Assembly (NCBI RefSeq): GCF_005250615.1
Contig: NZ_SULM01000009.1
Span: 62,001 to 126,000 of the forward strand
Source of the DNA: Pseudomonas rhizoryzae
GTDB lineage: Bacteria > Pseudomonadota > Gammaproteobacteria > Pseudomonadales > Pseudomonadaceae
DNA: 64,000 bases
Direction: 5' to 3'
Shown one piece after another: positions 26,853-38,243 of the stretch; position 1 is the first letter of the stretch; each line of letters begins with the position of its first letter. Position numbers and translations under genes: made by a program. The notes below the pieces were generated by a model, which had not been told where the DNA came from, ran no database searches, and saw nothing but the letters and a program-made list of their open reading frames with translations.

Positions 26853-26871
26853 CGCCTTCTAGAAAGCAGCG

Positions 26872-26915
26872 GGGCCGTTGGGCTTCGCTGCGCTCAACCG
26901 CAACCTACCTGAACC
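26872..26915. repeat. Orphan half-unit of the 111-bp palindromic repeat
   Basis: GTTGGGCTTCGCTGCGCTCAACCGCAACCTACC resembles the right arm of the tandem units at 21507-22040. Found in the gap before the efflux operon. Confidence 0.6.
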
Positions 26916-27008
26916 TGGAGTGCCGCTCAGCGCGCAGCTGAGCGCCTTTCCATATTTTCTGCACATTTGCCCAGCAGCCTGACTCCATCTCAGTCAGGTC
27001 TGGCAGGC

Positions 27009-28193
27009 ATGAGCAGGAAATCCCGCATTCTCGTCGTCGTTGTCTTGGTCGGTGCCGCCGTGGCGCTGGGCCTGAAGCTGCATGAGCGTTCGAACGACAC
27101 GGGTAACACCGCGCACAGCGGCCACGGCGGTCATGGTTGGGCCGGCGCGCCGGGACAGGGGCAGCCGATCACCGTGGCGGTGGGCCAGGTCGGGCATGCC
27201 GACGTGCCGGTCACGCTCACCGCCCTGGGCACCGTGGTGGCCAACGCCAGCGTGACGGTGACCACCCGGGTGGCCGGTCAACTGGAGCAGGTGTTCTTCA
27301 CCGAAGGCCAGCGCGTGAAGAAGGGCCAGGTGCTGGCGCAGATCGATCCGCGTCCCTATCAGGCCACCCTCGACCAGTACCGCGGCGACCTGGCGCAGAA
27401 CCAGGCGCAGCTCAAGAGCGCCCAACTGACCCTGGAACGCTACCGCCGGCTGGTCGCCAAGGACTCCCTGGCCAAGCAGGAGCTGGATACCCAGGTGGCC
27501 ACCGTGGGCCAATACCAGGGCGCGGTGCAGGCCGACCAGGCGCAGATCGCCGCCGCCCAGTTGAATCTGCAATACGCCCGCATCACGGCGCCGCTGGATG
27601 GCTACGTCGGCCTGCGCCTGGTGGACCCCGGCAACTACCTGGCCGCCGGCGACACCACCGGCATCGTCAGCATCACCCAGACCGATCCCATCGCCGTGAC
27701 CTTCAGCCTGCCCCAGGCCAATTTGGCCACCCTGCTGCCCAAGGTACGCCAGGGCCAGGCGCTGCCGGTCACCGCGCTCGGCCAATTGGATAACACCCCC
27801 CTGGCCGAGGGCACGCTGAAGTTCATCAGCAACGAGATCGATACCAGCACCGGTAGCCTCAAGCTCAAGGCGGTGTTCGCCAACCCGGACGAGAAACTCT
27901 ACCCCAACCAGTTCGTCAACGTGCGCTTGCAGACCGGCACCCTCAAGGATGCCGTGGTGGTCCCCGCCGCCGCCGTGCAACTGGGCAGCGACGGCAGCTT
28001 CGTCTACGTGGTCGGCGCCGACGACAAGGTGGAAAGACGCGGCATAACCACCGGCCCGGCGCTGGGCGACCGGGTGGCCGTCACCCAGGGACTCAAGGGG
28101 GATGAACGGGTGGTTACCCGTGGCGTCGACCACCTGCGCGACGGCGCCCAGGTCCGGGTGGCAGCCACGCCGGCGGCGGATGCCAGCCGATGA
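27009..28193 (+). CDS. muxA: RND efflux periplasmic adaptor (MdtA/MuxA-like)
   Basis: 394-residue membrane fusion protein linking the RND pump to the outer-membrane channel. One N-terminal membrane anchor (about 5-22), then a His/Gly-rich linker. A lipoyl domain follows ([34 protein letters not shown]), then an alpha-hairpin and beta-barrel ([19 protein letters not shown]). ATG 27009 is chosen over an upstream TTG because it directly precedes the basic-hydrophobic anchor. Overlaps the next gene by ATGA. First gene of a six-gene efflux and two-component operon. Confidence 0.95.
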   Translation: MSRKSRILVVVVLVGAAVALGLKLHERSNDTGNTAHSGHGGHGWAGAPGQGQPITVAVGQVGHADVPVTLTALGTVVANASVTVTTRVAGQLEQVFFTEGQRVKKGQVLAQIDPRPYQATLDQYRGDLAQNQAQLKSAQLTLERYRRLVAKDSLAKQELDTQVATVGQYQGAVQADQAQIAAAQLNLQYARITAPLDGYVGLRLVDPGNYLAAGDTTGIVSITQTDPIAVTFSLPQANLATLLPKVRQGQALPVTALGQLDNTPLAEGTLKFISNEIDTSTGSLKLKAVFANPDEKLYPNQFVNVRLQTGTLKDAVVVPAAAVQLGSDGSFVYVVGADDKVERRGITTGPALGDRVAVTQGLKGDERVVTRGVDHLRDGAQVRVAATPAADASR

Positions 28194-31100
28194 ATCCGTC
28201 GCGGCTGTTCATCCAGCGACCGGTGGCCACGGTGCTGCTGATGGTGGCGGTGCTGTTCGCCGGCATCCTGGGCTATCGCCTGCTGCCCATCTCGGCGCTG
28301 CCGGAGGTGGACTATCCCATCATCCAGGTCACCACCCTCTATCCCGGTGCCAGCGCCAAGGTGCTAGCCACCGCGGTGACCGCGCCGCTGGAGCGCCAAC
28401 TGGGGCAGATGGCCGGTCTGGCGCAGATGTACTCGACCAGCTCGGCCGGCGCCTCGGTCATCACCCTGAAGTTCGATCTCAGCCTGTCGCTGGACGTCGC
28501 CGAGCAGGAGGTGCAGGCCGCGATCAACGCCGCCAACAGCTTCCTGCCGAACGACCTGCCCAATCCGCCCACCTACAAGAAGGTCAATCCGGCCGACGCC
28601 CCGGTGCTGACCCTGGCCGCCACCTCGGACAGCCTGCCACTGACCCAGGTACAGGATCTGGTCAACACCCGCCTGGCGCTGAAGCTGTCGCAGATCTCCG
28701 GGGTCGGCCTGGTGACCCTGGCCGGCGGCCAGCAGCCGGCGGTGCGCATCGACGTCAATCCCAAGGCCCTGGCCGCCCACGGCCTGACCCTGGAAGACGT
28801 CTATACCGTGGTCAACGCGGCCAACGTCAACGGCTCCAAGGGCGGTTTCGACGGCCCCAACCACTCCATCACCATCGACGCCAACGACCAGTTGCGTAGC
28901 GCCGCCGAGTACGGCGAGTTGGTGCTCAGCTACGAGAACGGCGCCGCCCTGCGCCTGAAGGACGTGGCCACCACCGAGGAGGCGCCAGAAAACGCCTATC
29001 TGCAGGCCACCGCCAACGGCCATCCGGCCATCGTCATCAACATCCAGCGCCAGCCGGGCGCCAACGTCATCGGCGTGGTCGACGCCATCCAGGCGCAGCT
29101 ACCCAAGCTGCGCGCAGCCCTGCCGGACAGCGTGCAGTTGACGGTGCTGGCCGACCGTACCCAGACCATCCGCGCCTCGCTTTCAGACGTGCAATTCGAG
29201 TTGGTGCTGTCCATCGCCCTGGTGGTGCTGGTGACCTTCCTGTTCCTGCGCAACTTCACCGCCACCCTGATCCCGAGCCTGGCGGTGCCGCTGTCGCTGG
29301 TGGGCACCTTCGGCATCATGTACCTGGCGGGCTTTTCGCTGAACAACCTGACTCTGATGGCCCTGACCATCGCCACCGGCTTCGTCATCGACGACGCCAT
29401 CGTGGTGGTGGAGAACATCGCCCGCCATTTGGAAGACGGCGAGCCGCCACTGCAGGCGGCGCTACGCGGTTCGCGGGAGATCGGCTTCACCATCATCTCC
29501 CTGACCTTCTCGCTGATCGCCGTGCTGATCCCGCTGCTGTTCATGGGCGACGTGGTGGGCCGGTTGTTCCGCGAATTCGCCATCACCCTGGCGGTGGCCA
29601 TCCTGGTCTCCATGTTCGTCTCCCTGACGCTCACCCCGATGCTTTGCAGCCGGCTGCTGCACCACGTGCCGCTGGAACGCCAGGGGCGTTTCGCGCGCTG
29701 GGGCGAACGGCAGTTCGAGCGCCTGGTGGCCGGCTACGACCGCACCCTCGGCGTGGTGCTGGACCATCCGCGGCTGACCCTGCTGGTGGCCACGGCCACG
29801 GTGGCGCTGACCGCCCTGCTCTATGTCCTGGTACCCAAGGGCTTCTTTCCCAACGAGGACACCGGCCTGCTCGTCGGCTTCACCCGCGCCTCCCAGGACG
29901 TCTCCTTCGACGCCATGGCGCGCCGCCAGCAGGCGCTGGTGCAGCAGGTACTGGCCGACCCGGCGGTGGCCACGGTCACCTCCAGCATCGGCGTAGACGG
30001 CACCAACGCCACCCTCAACCAGGGCCGCCTGCAGATCCAGCTCAAGCCCTTCGACGAGCGCAACGAGCGCGCCCCGGCGATCATCCGCCGCCTGGAGCAG
30101 GCCGCCGCGGGGGTCGCCGGCATCCGCCTGAATCTGGTGGCCAGCCAGGACCTGACGGTGGACGACCAGCTCACCCCCAGCCAGTACCAGTTCACCCTGG
30201 ACGACGCCGACGGCACCCAACTGGCCGCCCTGCTGCCGCGGCTGATGCCGCGCCTGCAGGCACGCCCGGAATTGCGCGATGTGCTCGACGACCTGGAGGA
30301 CCAGGGCCTCACCGCCCAGGTGGAACTGGACCGCACCGCCGCCGCCCGTTTCGGCATCACCGCCGCCGACGTGGACACCGCCCTGTACAACGCCTTCGGC
30401 CAGCGGCTGATCTCCACCATCTTCACCCAGGCCAACCAGTACCGGGTGGTCTTGCAGGTGCCGGGGGCCTTCCAGCAGAGCGTGGCGGCCTTCGGCGACA
30501 TCTACCTGGCACCCACGACGACCTCGACCGCTAGCAACAGCGCCAGTACAACGAACAGCGGCTCGACGACCAGCAGCACCAGCGACGCCGCCAAGGGCCT
30601 GGTACGCCTCACCGATATCGCCCGCATCGAGCAGCGACCCGGCGCCCTGTCCCTGACGCGCCTGGGGCAGTTCCCGGCGGTGACGCTGTCCTTCAACCTC
30701 GCCGACGGCTATTCCCTGGAACAGGCGCAGCAGGCCATCGCCCAAGCCATGCAGGAGGCCCAGGCGCCGAGCAGCGTCACCCTGAGATACCAGGGCGCGG
30801 CCCAGGCCTTCCAGCAGGCGGCCGGCAATACCCTGTGGCTGATCCTGGCCGCGGTGGTGGTGATGTACATTGTGCTCGGGGTGCTCTACGAGAGCTTCAT
30901 CCACCCGGTGACCATCCTCTCCACCCTGCCCTCGGCGGCCATCGGCGCCCTGCTGCTGCTCTTGCTGACCGGCACCGAGTTCACCCTGATCGCCCTGATC
31001 GGGGTGATCCTGCTGATCGGCATCGTCAAGAAGAACGCCATCATGATGGTGGACTTTGCCCTAGAGGGTCGCCAGCAGCTGCACCTGGCGCCGCGCGAGG

Positions 31101-31354
31101 CCATCCACCGCGCCTGCCTGCTGCGCCTGAGACCCATCCTGATGACCACCATGGCCGCCCTACTTGGCGCCCTGCCGCTGATGTTCGCCGGCGGCTCCGG
31201 CGCCGAGCTGCGCCGGCCGCTAGGGCTGGTGATCGTCGGCGGACTGCTGGTCAGCCAGGTGCTGACGCTCTACACCACCCCGGTGATCTACCTGGCCTTC
31301 GATAGCCTCGGCGAGCGGCTCGGCCGGCGGCTGCAGCGGAGCGCCGCGCGATGA
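28190..31354 (+). CDS. muxB: RND multidrug efflux permease, MdtB/MuxB-like
   Basis: 1054-residue inner-membrane proton-driven pump. Opens [18 protein letters not shown], has the TM4 acidic residues ([14 protein letters not shown]) and TM10 region ([15 protein letters not shown]) of the heteromeric MdtB/C subfamily, with 12 membrane segments in two halves. One oddity is a low-complexity Ser/Thr/Asn stretch at about residues 773-800 (30508-30590) in the periplasmic docking/porter loop, absent from MuxC. Overlaps both neighbours by ATGA. Confidence 0.95.
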   Translation: MNPSRLFIQRPVATVLLMVAVLFAGILGYRLLPISALPEVDYPIIQVTTLYPGASAKVLATAVTAPLERQLGQMAGLAQMYSTSSAGASVITLKFDLSLSLDVAEQEVQAAINAANSFLPNDLPNPPTYKKVNPADAPVLTLAATSDSLPLTQVQDLVNTRLALKLSQISGVGLVTLAGGQQPAVRIDVNPKALAAHGLTLEDVYTVVNAANVNGSKGGFDGPNHSITIDANDQLRSAAEYGELVLSYENGAALRLKDVATTEEAPENAYLQATANGHPAIVINIQRQPGANVIGVVDAIQAQLPKLRAALPDSVQLTVLADRTQTIRASLSDVQFELVLSIALVVLVTFLFLRNFTATLIPSLAVPLSLVGTFGIMYLAGFSLNNLTLMALTIATGFVIDDAIVVVENIARHLEDGEPPLQAALRGSREIGFTIISLTFSLIAVLIPLLFMGDVVGRLFREFAITLAVAILVSMFVSLTLTPMLCSRLLHHVPLERQGRFARWGERQFERLVAGYDRTLGVVLDHPRLTLLVATATVALTALLYVLVPKGFFPNEDTGLLVGFTRASQDVSFDAMARRQQALVQQVLADPAVATVTSSIGVDGTNATLNQGRLQIQLKPFDERNERAPAIIRRLEQAAAGVAGIRLNLVASQDLTVDDQLTPSQYQFTLDDADGTQLAALLPRLMPRLQARPELRDVLDDLEDQGLTAQVELDRTAAARFGITAADVDTALYNAFGQRLISTIFTQANQYRVVLQVPGAFQQSVAAFGDIYLAPTTTSTASNSASTTNSGSTTSSTSDAAKGLVRLTDIARIEQRPGALSLTRLGQFPAVTLSFNLADGYSLEQAQQAIAQAMQEAQAPSSVTLRYQGAAQAFQQAAGNTLWLILAAVVVMYIVLGVLYESFIHPVTILSTLPSAAIGALLLLLLTGTEFTLIALIGVILLIGIVKKNAIMMVDFALEGRQQLHLAPREAIHRACLLRLRPILMTTMAALLGALPLMFAGGSGAELRRPLGLVIVGGLLVSQVLTLYTTPVIYLAFDSLGERLGRRLQRSAAR

Positions 31355-34300
31355 ATCCGCTGCGCCTGTTCGTGCTCCGGCCAGTCGCCACCCTGTTGCT
31401 GAGCCTGGCGGTGCTGCTGCTCGGCCTGCTCGGCTACGCCCAGTTGCCGGTGGCGCCGCTGCCCAAGGTGGATTTCCCCACCATCGTGGTCAATGCCAGC
31501 CTGCCCGGGGCCAGCCCCGAGACCATGGCGGCCACCGTGGCCACGCCGCTGGAGCGCAGCCTCGGCCAGATCGCCGGGATCACCGAGCTGACCTCCAGCA
31601 GCAGCCAGGGCGCCACCACCCTGATCCTGCAATTCGACCTGTCGCGCAACATCGATGGCGCCGCCCGCGACGTCCAGGCCGGCATCAACGCCGCGCGCAG
31701 CCTGCTCCCCAGCGGCATGCCCAGCCTGCCCACCTACCGCAAGGCCAACCCCACCGAGTCACCGATCCTGATGCTGGCGCTGACCTCCAAGACGCGCAGC
31801 CCGGGGGAACTCTACGACCTGGCATCGAGCATCCTGCAGCAGAAGATCGCCCAGGTGCAGGGCGTCGGTCAGGTGTCGATCCGCGGCAGCTCGCTGCCGG
31901 CGATCCGTATCGATCTGCAGCCCCAGCAACTGGCCCATGCCGGCATCGCCCTGGACAGCGTGCGCAGTGCCATCGCCAACGCCACCACCCACGGCGCCAA
32001 GGGCGTGCTGCACGCCGAGGGCCAGACCTGGTCCATCGACAGCAATGGCCAGCTGGAGCAGGCGGCGGACTATGGGCGGTTGATCGTCGGCTACCAGCAG
32101 GGCGCCGCGGTGCACCTGAGCGACGTGGCGCGGGTCTATGCCACGGTCGAGGACGTCTACGTCAGCGGTTCGCTGAATGGCCAGCCCTCGGTTACCCTGG
32201 CCGTGACCCGCCAGGCCGGTGCCAACATGCTGCAGACCCTGGACGCCATCAAGGCCCAGTTGCCGGCCCTGCAGGCCCTGGTGCCGGGCGATGTGGACCT
32301 GGTGCCGGTGATCGATCGCTCGGCCAGCATCAAGGCCTCGCTGCACTCCACCGAGGAGACCCTGCTGGTGGCGGTGCTGCTGGTGATCGGGGTGGTGTTC
32401 GTCTTCCTGCGCGACCTGCGCGCCACCCTGGTGCCGGCGCTGGTGCTGCCGCTGTCCCTGATCGGCACCTGCGCGGTCATGTACCTGCTGGACTACAGCC
32501 TGGACAACCTGTCGCTGATGGCGCTGATCATCGCCACCGGCTTCGTGGTGGACGACGCCATCGTGGTGCTGGAGAACGTCACTCGCCATCGCGAACTGGG
32601 TCGCGGGCCGTTGCGCGCGGCGCTGATCGGCGGGCGCGAGGTGGCCTTCACCGTGCTGTCCATGACCCTCTCGCTGATCGCCGTGTTCATCCCGCTGTTG
32701 CTCATGGGCGGTATCGTCGGCCGGCTGTTCCGCGAATTCGCCGTGACCCTCAGCGTGGCCCTGGTCATCTCCATGCTGCTGTCGCTGAGCCTCACGCCCA
32801 TGCTCTGCGCCCGGCTGCTGCGCGAGCGGGCGCCCGACGCGCCGGTGCCGGCGCTCTATCGGTGGATCGAGAGCGGCCTGGCGCGCCTGCAAGCCGGCTA
32901 TCTGCGCGCTCTGGACGGGGTCTTGCGGCATCCGCTGCTGACCCTGGCGAGCCTGGCGCTGACCGTGGCGCTCAACGTCTATCTCTATGTGGTGGTGCCC
33001 AAGGGCTTCTTTCCGGACCAGGACACCGGGGTGCTGCTCGGCGCGATCCGCGCCGACCAGAGCATCTCCTACCAGGCCCTGGCGCCCTACGTGAAGGAGA
33101 TCGCCGCCCAGTTGCGCCGCGACCCGGAGGTGGCGGCGGTGATGGCCTCCACCGGGGGCGGCATGTTCGGTTCGCGCAACTCGGCGCAATTCTTCATCCG
33201 CCTCAAGGACTACAGCGAGCGCAAGGACAGCGCCCAGCAGATCGCCAATCGCCTGAGCCTGCTCGGCAGTCGCCACGCTGGCATCCAGCTGTTCCTCATG
33301 CCCGCCCAGGATCTGCGGGTCGGGGGGCGCAGCGCCAACGCCACCTACCAATTCAGCCTGCAGGCCGACGACCTCGACGAGCTGCGCAGCTGGACGCCCA
33401 AGGTCGAGGCCGTCTTCAAGACCCTGCCGGAACTCACCGGGGTGGATTCCGATGCCCAGAACGGCGGCCAGGAGGTGCGCCTGGACATCGACCGCGCCGC
33501 GGCCATTCGCCTGGGGGTGAGCGTCAAGGAACTCGACACCTTCCTGGACAACGCCTTCAGCCAGCGTCAGGTGGCCACCCTCTATCGCACCCTCAACCAA
33601 TACCACGTGGTGCTGGGGCTGGCGTCGGCCTACACCCAGGACCCACAGGTCTTGCACCAGCTCTATGTGGTGACCGCCAGTGGCGCCCAGGTCCCACTGG
33701 CCGCCTTCGCCCGCTTTTCCGGCGGCAACGCGCCCCTGGCAGTGGCGCACCAGGGCCAGATGGCCACCAGCACCCTGGCCTTCAATCTGGCCGACGGGGT
33801 CTCCCTGGACCAGGCCCAACAGGCGATCCAGGCGGCGCTGATCAAGGTCGGCCTACCACGGGATATCCAGTCCGGCTTCCAGGGCACCGCCCAGGCCTTC
33901 ACCACCCTGGTCGCCCAGATCCCCTGGCTGGTGGCCGCGGCCCTGGCGGCCATCTACCTGGTGCTGGGCATGCTCTATGAGAGCTACATCCATCCGCTGA
34001 CCATCCTCTCCACCCTGCCCTCGGCCGGGGTGGGCGCCCTGTTGCTGCTGCTGGCCACCGGCACCCAGCTGACCCTCATCGCCCTGATCGGCATCCTGCT
34101 GCTGATCGGCATCGTCAAGAAGAACGCCATCCTGCTGGTGGACTTCGCCCTGGTCGCCGAACGCGAGCAAGGCCTCGCGCCCGCCATCGCCATCCGCGAG
34201 GCCTGCCGACTGAGATTCCGGCCGATCCTGATGACCACCCTGGCGGCCTTCTTTGGCGCCCTGCCGCTGGCCCTGGGCAGCGGCGGCGACGACGAACTAC

Positions 34301-34452
34301 GCCGCCCCCTGGGCCTGGCCATCGCCGGTGGCCTGGCGCTGAGCCAGGTGCTGACACTCTTCACCACCCCGGTGGTGTTCCTCTGTCTCGACCGCCTGAG
34401 CCGCGCCAGTCGCCGCCTCTGGCGCACGCAGCTGCGCCGCTCCGCGGCCTGA
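31351..34452 (+). CDS. muxC: RND multidrug efflux permease, MdtC/MuxC-like
   Basis: 1033-residue partner pump subunit. [18 protein letters not shown] start, TM4 [14 protein letters not shown] and TM10 [15 protein letters not shown] motifs. MdtB and MdtC types assemble as a mixed trimer in Enterobacteria and MuxB/MuxC in P. aeruginosa, so two tandem permease genes are expected here. The start overlaps muxB by ATGA. Confidence 0.95.
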   Translation: MNPLRLFVLRPVATLLLSLAVLLLGLLGYAQLPVAPLPKVDFPTIVVNASLPGASPETMAATVATPLERSLGQIAGITELTSSSSQGATTLILQFDLSRNIDGAARDVQAGINAARSLLPSGMPSLPTYRKANPTESPILMLALTSKTRSPGELYDLASSILQQKIAQVQGVGQVSIRGSSLPAIRIDLQPQQLAHAGIALDSVRSAIANATTHGAKGVLHAEGQTWSIDSNGQLEQAADYGRLIVGYQQGAAVHLSDVARVYATVEDVYVSGSLNGQPSVTLAVTRQAGANMLQTLDAIKAQLPALQALVPGDVDLVPVIDRSASIKASLHSTEETLLVAVLLVIGVVFVFLRDLRATLVPALVLPLSLIGTCAVMYLLDYSLDNLSLMALIIATGFVVDDAIVVLENVTRHRELGRGPLRAALIGGREVAFTVLSMTLSLIAVFIPLLLMGGIVGRLFREFAVTLSVALVISMLLSLSLTPMLCARLLRERAPDAPVPALYRWIESGLARLQAGYLRALDGVLRHPLLTLASLALTVALNVYLYVVVPKGFFPDQDTGVLLGAIRADQSISYQALAPYVKEIAAQLRRDPEVAAVMASTGGGMFGSRNSAQFFIRLKDYSERKDSAQQIANRLSLLGSRHAGIQLFLMPAQDLRVGGRSANATYQFSLQADDLDELRSWTPKVEAVFKTLPELTGVDSDAQNGGQEVRLDIDRAAAIRLGVSVKELDTFLDNAFSQRQVATLYRTLNQYHVVLGLASAYTQDPQVLHQLYVVTASGAQVPLAAFARFSGGNAPLAVAHQGQMATSTLAFNLADGVSLDQAQQAIQAALIKVGLPRDIQSGFQGTAQAFTTLVAQIPWLVAAALAAIYLVLGMLYESYIHPLTILSTLPSAGVGALLLLLATGTQLTLIALIGILLLIGIVKKNAILLVDFALVAEREQGLAPAIAIREACRLRFRPILMTTLAAFFGALPLALGSGGDDELRRPLGLAIAGGLALSQVLTLFTTPVVFLCLDRLSRASRRLWRTQLRRSAA

Positions 34453-34463
34453 AGGTGACGACC

Positions 34464-35903
34464 ATGCCCGCCCTACGCGACCTCCCCCCGCTGCTCCTGC
34501 TGGCCCTGCTCGCTGGCTGCACCGTCGGCCCCGACTACCAAAGGCCCAGCGCTCCGCTCTCGACGCAATTCAAGGAGGCGGCCGGCTGGAAGGCCGCCAG
34601 TCCGCGCGACGACCAGGCCAAGGGCGCCTGGTGGCAAGCCTACGAAGATCCCCAGCTCGCGGCCCTGCTGGGCCAGGTGGCGGTCTCCAACCAGAACGTC
34701 GCCCAATACCAGGCGCTCTATCGCCAGGCCCGCGCCCTGGTGCGCGAAAGCCGCGCCGAGACCCTGCCCAGCGCCACCCTGGACGCCAAGGCGACCCGCA
34801 GCGAGAACGCCAGCAGTGCCAGCGGCTCCAGCAGTACCACGGCGGGGGGCGCCACGGTCAGGAACGCCGAGAGCCTGAGCCTCGGCCTGAGCTGGGACCT
34901 CGACCTCTGGGGCAAGCTGCGCCGCACCCTGGAAGAAGACCGCGCCAGTGCCCAGGCCAGCGCCGCGGAGCTGGCCAATGCCACCCTCAGCGCCCAGGCC
35001 GAGTTGGCCCAGGACTACTTCCAGCTGCGCATCCTGGATCGACGCCTGGCGCTCTACGACCAGACCCTGGCCGACTACCGCCGCTACCTGGCGGTGATCC
35101 AGAACCGCTACGACGAACAGCTCGCCTCCCGCGCCGACCTCGCCCAGGCGCGTACGCAACTGGACAGCGCCGAAGCCGACCGACTGGCCCTGACCGCCCA
35201 GCGCGCCCAGCTGGAGCACGCCATCGCCCTGCTGCTCGGCAAGCCGCCGGCGGACTTCAGCCTGGCCGTCGATCCGCACTGGCAGGCGCGGCTGCCGGAC
35301 ATCCCCGCCGGCCTGCCCACCGCCTTGCTGGAGCGCCGTCCCGACATCGCCCAGGCCGAGCGGCAGGTGGCCGCCGCCAATGCCGCCATCGGCGTGGCCA
35401 CCGCCGCCTACTACCCGGACCTGACCCTGAGCGCCAGCGGCGGCTACCAGAGCAGCCTGCTCGGCGAGCTGTTCAAGACCCCCAGTCGCTTCTGGTCCCT
35501 AGGTCCGACCCTTTCCGGCACCCTGTTCGACTTCGGCGCCACCCGCGCCGGCGTCGATCAGGCCCGCGCCGCCTACGACGCCAAGGTCGCCAGCTACCGG
35601 CAGACGGTGCTCACCGCCCTCGGCGAAGTGGAGGATTACCTGGTGGCCCTGCATACCCTGGACCCCGAGATTGCCGCCCAGCGCCGGGCCGTGGCCGCCG
35701 CCCGCGACTCGGCCAGTGTGACCCGCGACCAATACGAGGCCGGCATGATCGACTACCTGGACGTGGCCACCACCCAGGCCACCCAGCTCAGCCAGGAGCA
35801 GAGCCTGCTGCAGCTGGAATCCAGCCAGTTGGTGACCAGTGTCCAGCTGCAGATGGCCCTGGGCGGCGACTGGCAGGCCACGCGCCTGGCCGACGAGCCC
35901 TGA
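34464..35903 (+). CDS. opmB: Outer-membrane efflux channel lipoprotein (OprM/NodT family, OpmB-like)
   Basis: 479 residues from ATG 34464 (GAAGG 8 bases before; a GTG at 34455 is in frame). Lipobox LLAGC, then TVGPDYQRPS, the standard N-terminus of OprM-type channels. Two repeated halves of helix-strand structure contain ALLERRPDIAQAERQVAAANAAIGVA and YEAGMIDYLDVATTQ. Forms the trimeric outer-membrane duct of the Mux/Mdt pump. Directly follows the permease genes (11-base gap). Confidence 0.95.
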   Translation: MPALRDLPPLLLLALLAGCTVGPDYQRPSAPLSTQFKEAAGWKAASPRDDQAKGAWWQAYEDPQLAALLGQVAVSNQNVAQYQALYRQARALVRESRAETLPSATLDAKATRSENASSASGSSSTTAGGATVRNAESLSLGLSWDLDLWGKLRRTLEEDRASAQASAAELANATLSAQAELAQDYFQLRILDRRLALYDQTLADYRRYLAVIQNRYDEQLASRADLAQARTQLDSAEADRLALTAQRAQLEHAIALLLGKPPADFSLAVDPHWQARLPDIPAGLPTALLERRPDIAQAERQVAAANAAIGVATAAYYPDLTLSASGGYQSSLLGELFKTPSRFWSLGPTLSGTLFDFGATRAGVDQARAAYDAKVASYRQTVLTALGEVEDYLVALHTLDPEIAAQRRAVAAARDSASVTRDQYEAGMIDYLDVATTQATQLSQEQSLLQLESSQLVTSVQLQMALGGDWQATRLADEP

Positions 35904-35926
35904 CAGCAAGAGCCGGAGCTGCTAGC

Positions 35927-37366
35927 GTGCCCCTACCTTCCGCCGCCGAGATCCGCATGGGCCTGCTTCGCCTGTCGCTGTCCGCCAAGGTCTTTCTCGC
36001 CGCCCTGGCGCTCTGCGCCTTCGCCGTGCTGGGCATGGCCTGGGCCTCTTACTTGAGCTTCTCGCGGGATTTCCTCGGCTACCTCAACGGCCAGGCCGAG
36101 CAGCGGCTGGACGCCCTGGTGCCGCGCTTCGAGCACGCCTATGCCGAGCATGGCAGCTGGAACTTCCTGCTCAACCAGCATCCCCCCGAGGCCTGGATTC
36201 AGCTGCTGCGGCCGGAGTTGCCACCGAATACCACCACGCGGCCCTCCCCGCCGGTGTCGGATCTCACCGGTGCCTTTCTGCGCTTCTCGCTGCTGGACGC
36301 CGACCGTCGCTACCTGATCGGCTTTCGCGATTTGCCACCCAAGCCGCTGCTGCGCGCCCTCCACTGGCAAGGCCAGGTGGTCGGCTGGCTGGCGCTGACC
36401 CCCTTCGAGGCGGTGATCAGCGACGGCGACCGCCGCTTCCAGCAGAGCCAGATCCGCTCCAGCCTGGTGATCGCCTTCGTCTGCCTGCTGCTGGCCGCCG
36501 CCCTGGCCTGGTGGATCGCCCGCACCCTGCTGCGACCGATCCGCACCGTGGCGGCCGCTACCCACCGCCTGGCGGCCGGCGACTACGGTATCCAGCTGCC
36601 CATCCGCTCCGCCGACGAGGCCGGCCAGCTGGCCCAGGACTTCAATCGCCTGGCCAAGGCCCTGGCGGACAACGAACGCCAGCGCCGGGTGTTCATGGCC
36701 GATATCTCCCACGAATTGCGCACGCCGCTGGCGGTGCTCAAGGGCGAACTGGAGGCGATGGAGGACGGCATCCGGCCGTTGGATATCGGCGGTTTGAAGT
36801 CGCTGCAGACCGAGGTCGGCTCGCTGAACAAACTGGTGGACGACCTCTTCGAACTGTCCCTGGCCGAAGTCGGCGGCCCCACCTATCGCCATGAGGCGGT
36901 GGACCTCACGACCCTGCTGGCATTGACCGCCGACGCCTGGCGCCCGCGCTTTCACCAGGCCGGCCTGGACCTGCAACTGACATTGCCGGACGCCCCCCTG
37001 ATGATCCGTGGCGACGAGGCGCGCCTCGGCCAATTGTTCTACAACCTGCTGGAAAACAGCTTGAGATACACCGAGGCACCCGGCAAGGTGCGCCTCGCCG
37101 CGCGCCAGGTCGGCCCACTGCTGCAGGTCGACCTGCAAGACTCCGCCCCCGGCGTACCCGCCGCCGATCGCGAGCGGCTGTTCGAACGCTTCTATCGCGT
37201 CGAGGGCTCGCGCAGCCGCCGCAGCGGTGGCGCCGGTCTGGGTCTGGCCATCTGCCGCGGCATCGCCGAGGTCCATGGCGGGCACCTGCAGGCACAGGCC
37301 TCCCCCCTGGGCGGTCTCTGGCTGGAACTCCAGCTGCCCGCCCTCGACGAGAGGAGCCCAACATGA
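35927..37366 (+). CDS. baeS: Sensor histidine kinase BaeS-like
   Basis: 479 residues from GTG 35927, which has GGAG 9 bases upstream; ATG 35957 is an alternative that removes 10 residues. Two membrane helices (about 20-42 and 179-198) flank a periplasmic sensor, followed by HAMP, HisKA with His262 ([19 protein letters not shown]) and HATPase (N box [25 protein letters not shown]). The sequence around His262 is typical of BaeS, the envelope-stress sensor controlling mdtABC. Its position after the pump genes supports local control. Overlaps baeR by ATGA. Confidence 0.94.
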   Translation: MPLPSAAEIRMGLLRLSLSAKVFLAALALCAFAVLGMAWASYLSFSRDFLGYLNGQAEQRLDALVPRFEHAYAEHGSWNFLLNQHPPEAWIQLLRPELPPNTTTRPSPPVSDLTGAFLRFSLLDADRRYLIGFRDLPPKPLLRALHWQGQVVGWLALTPFEAVISDGDRRFQQSQIRSSLVIAFVCLLLAAALAWWIARTLLRPIRTVAAATHRLAAGDYGIQLPIRSADEAGQLAQDFNRLAKALADNERQRRVFMADISHELRTPLAVLKGELEAMEDGIRPLDIGGLKSLQTEVGSLNKLVDDLFELSLAEVGGPTYRHEAVDLTTLLALTADAWRPRFHQAGLDLQLTLPDAPLMIRGDEARLGQLFYNLLENSLRYTEAPGKVRLAARQVGPLLQVDLQDSAPGVPAADRERLFERFYRVEGSRSRRSGGAGLGLAICRGIAEVHGGHLQAQASPLGGLWLELQLPALDERSPT

Positions 37367-38031
37367 ACCAGACCATCCTGCTGGTAGAAGACGAACCCAA
37401 GCTCGCCGCCCTGCTCGGCGACTACCTCAGGGCCGCCGGCTTCGCCTGCGACTGGCGCGCCGACGGCCAGGAAGCCCTGGCGACCATCCGCGCCACGCCG
37501 CCCGACCTGGTGCTGCTCGACCTCATGCTGCCCGGCCTGGATGGCCTGGAGGTGTGCCGTGCGGTACGCACCTTCAGCGCCCTGCCGATCATCATGGTCA
37601 CCGCCCGGGTCGACGAGATCGACCGCCTGCTCGGCCTGGAACTGGGCGCCGACGACTACATCTGCAAGCCCTTCAGCCCGCGCGAGGTAGTCGCGCGGGT
37701 CAAGGCCGTACTGCGTCGCAGTGCGACGGGCAGCCCGGCCACACCCAGCGGCTTGCAATTGGACGCCGAAGCCTACCAGGCCAGCTTCAACGGTCAGCCC
37801 CTGGAGCTGACCCCGGTGGAATTCCGCCTGCTGGCGACCCTGGCCAAGCACCCCGGCAAGGTGCTCTCCCGCGACCAATTGCTCAACCACCTGCACGCCG
37901 ACTACCGCATCGTCACCGACCGCACCGTCGACAGCCACGTGCGCAACGTCCGCCGCAAACTGCACCGCCTCGACCCGGACTGCGAGCTGATCCGTTCGAT
38001 CTATGGCGTGGGGTATTGTCTGGAGCCTTGA
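37363..38031 (+). CDS. baeR: OmpR-type response regulator BaeR-like
   Basis: 222 residues: receiver domain with phospho-acceptor Asp53 ([10 protein letters not shown]), Thr/Lys switch residues (VTAR, CKPF), and a C-terminal winged helix ([41 protein letters not shown]). Partner of the upstream kinase. In other bacteria BaeR activates mdtABC. No obvious terminator follows; the sequence turns AT-rich about 50 bases after the stop. Confidence 0.95.
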   Translation: MNQTILLVEDEPKLAALLGDYLRAAGFACDWRADGQEALATIRATPPDLVLLDLMLPGLDGLEVCRAVRTFSALPIIMVTARVDEIDRLLGLELGADDYICKPFSPREVVARVKAVLRRSATGSPATPSGLQLDAEAYQASFNGQPLELTPVEFRLLATLAKHPGKVLSRDQLLNHLHADYRIVTDRTVDSHVRNVRRKLHRLDPDCELIRSIYGVGYCLEP

Positions 38032-38243
38032 GGCGGGTTGACCGGGCTCAGGCGGTTGCATGTGAGCTCCAGTCGGCTCCTTTCGTTTAGAAAATTAATA
38101 GACCACTGTCTATTTAATAGCTGCCCTGCCCGCAAAAACCATATATTTGGCCATAAAAGATAGACAGCAATAACATTATCATGCAGCCGCAAAAAATTTT
38201 TTAAAACAAAAATGAACGACACCTGCAAGTGAATCATTCAAGC
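38032..38243. other. GC-to-AT transition, left edge of the KAP NTPase island
   Basis: About 50 bases after baeR the composition changes abruptly to AT-rich (from about 38088), with runs such as AAAAAATTTTTTAAAACAAAAATG near 38190-38213. The AT-rich stretch holds no gene. No tRNA, integrase or clear direct repeat was found. Confidence 0.6.

Noticed and set aside
34631..35926. Long plus-strand extension upstream of the baeS frame
   Set aside because: Runs in the wrong frame through the outer-membrane channel gene and is Pro/Arg/Gly-rich; baeS starts at 35927 or 35957.
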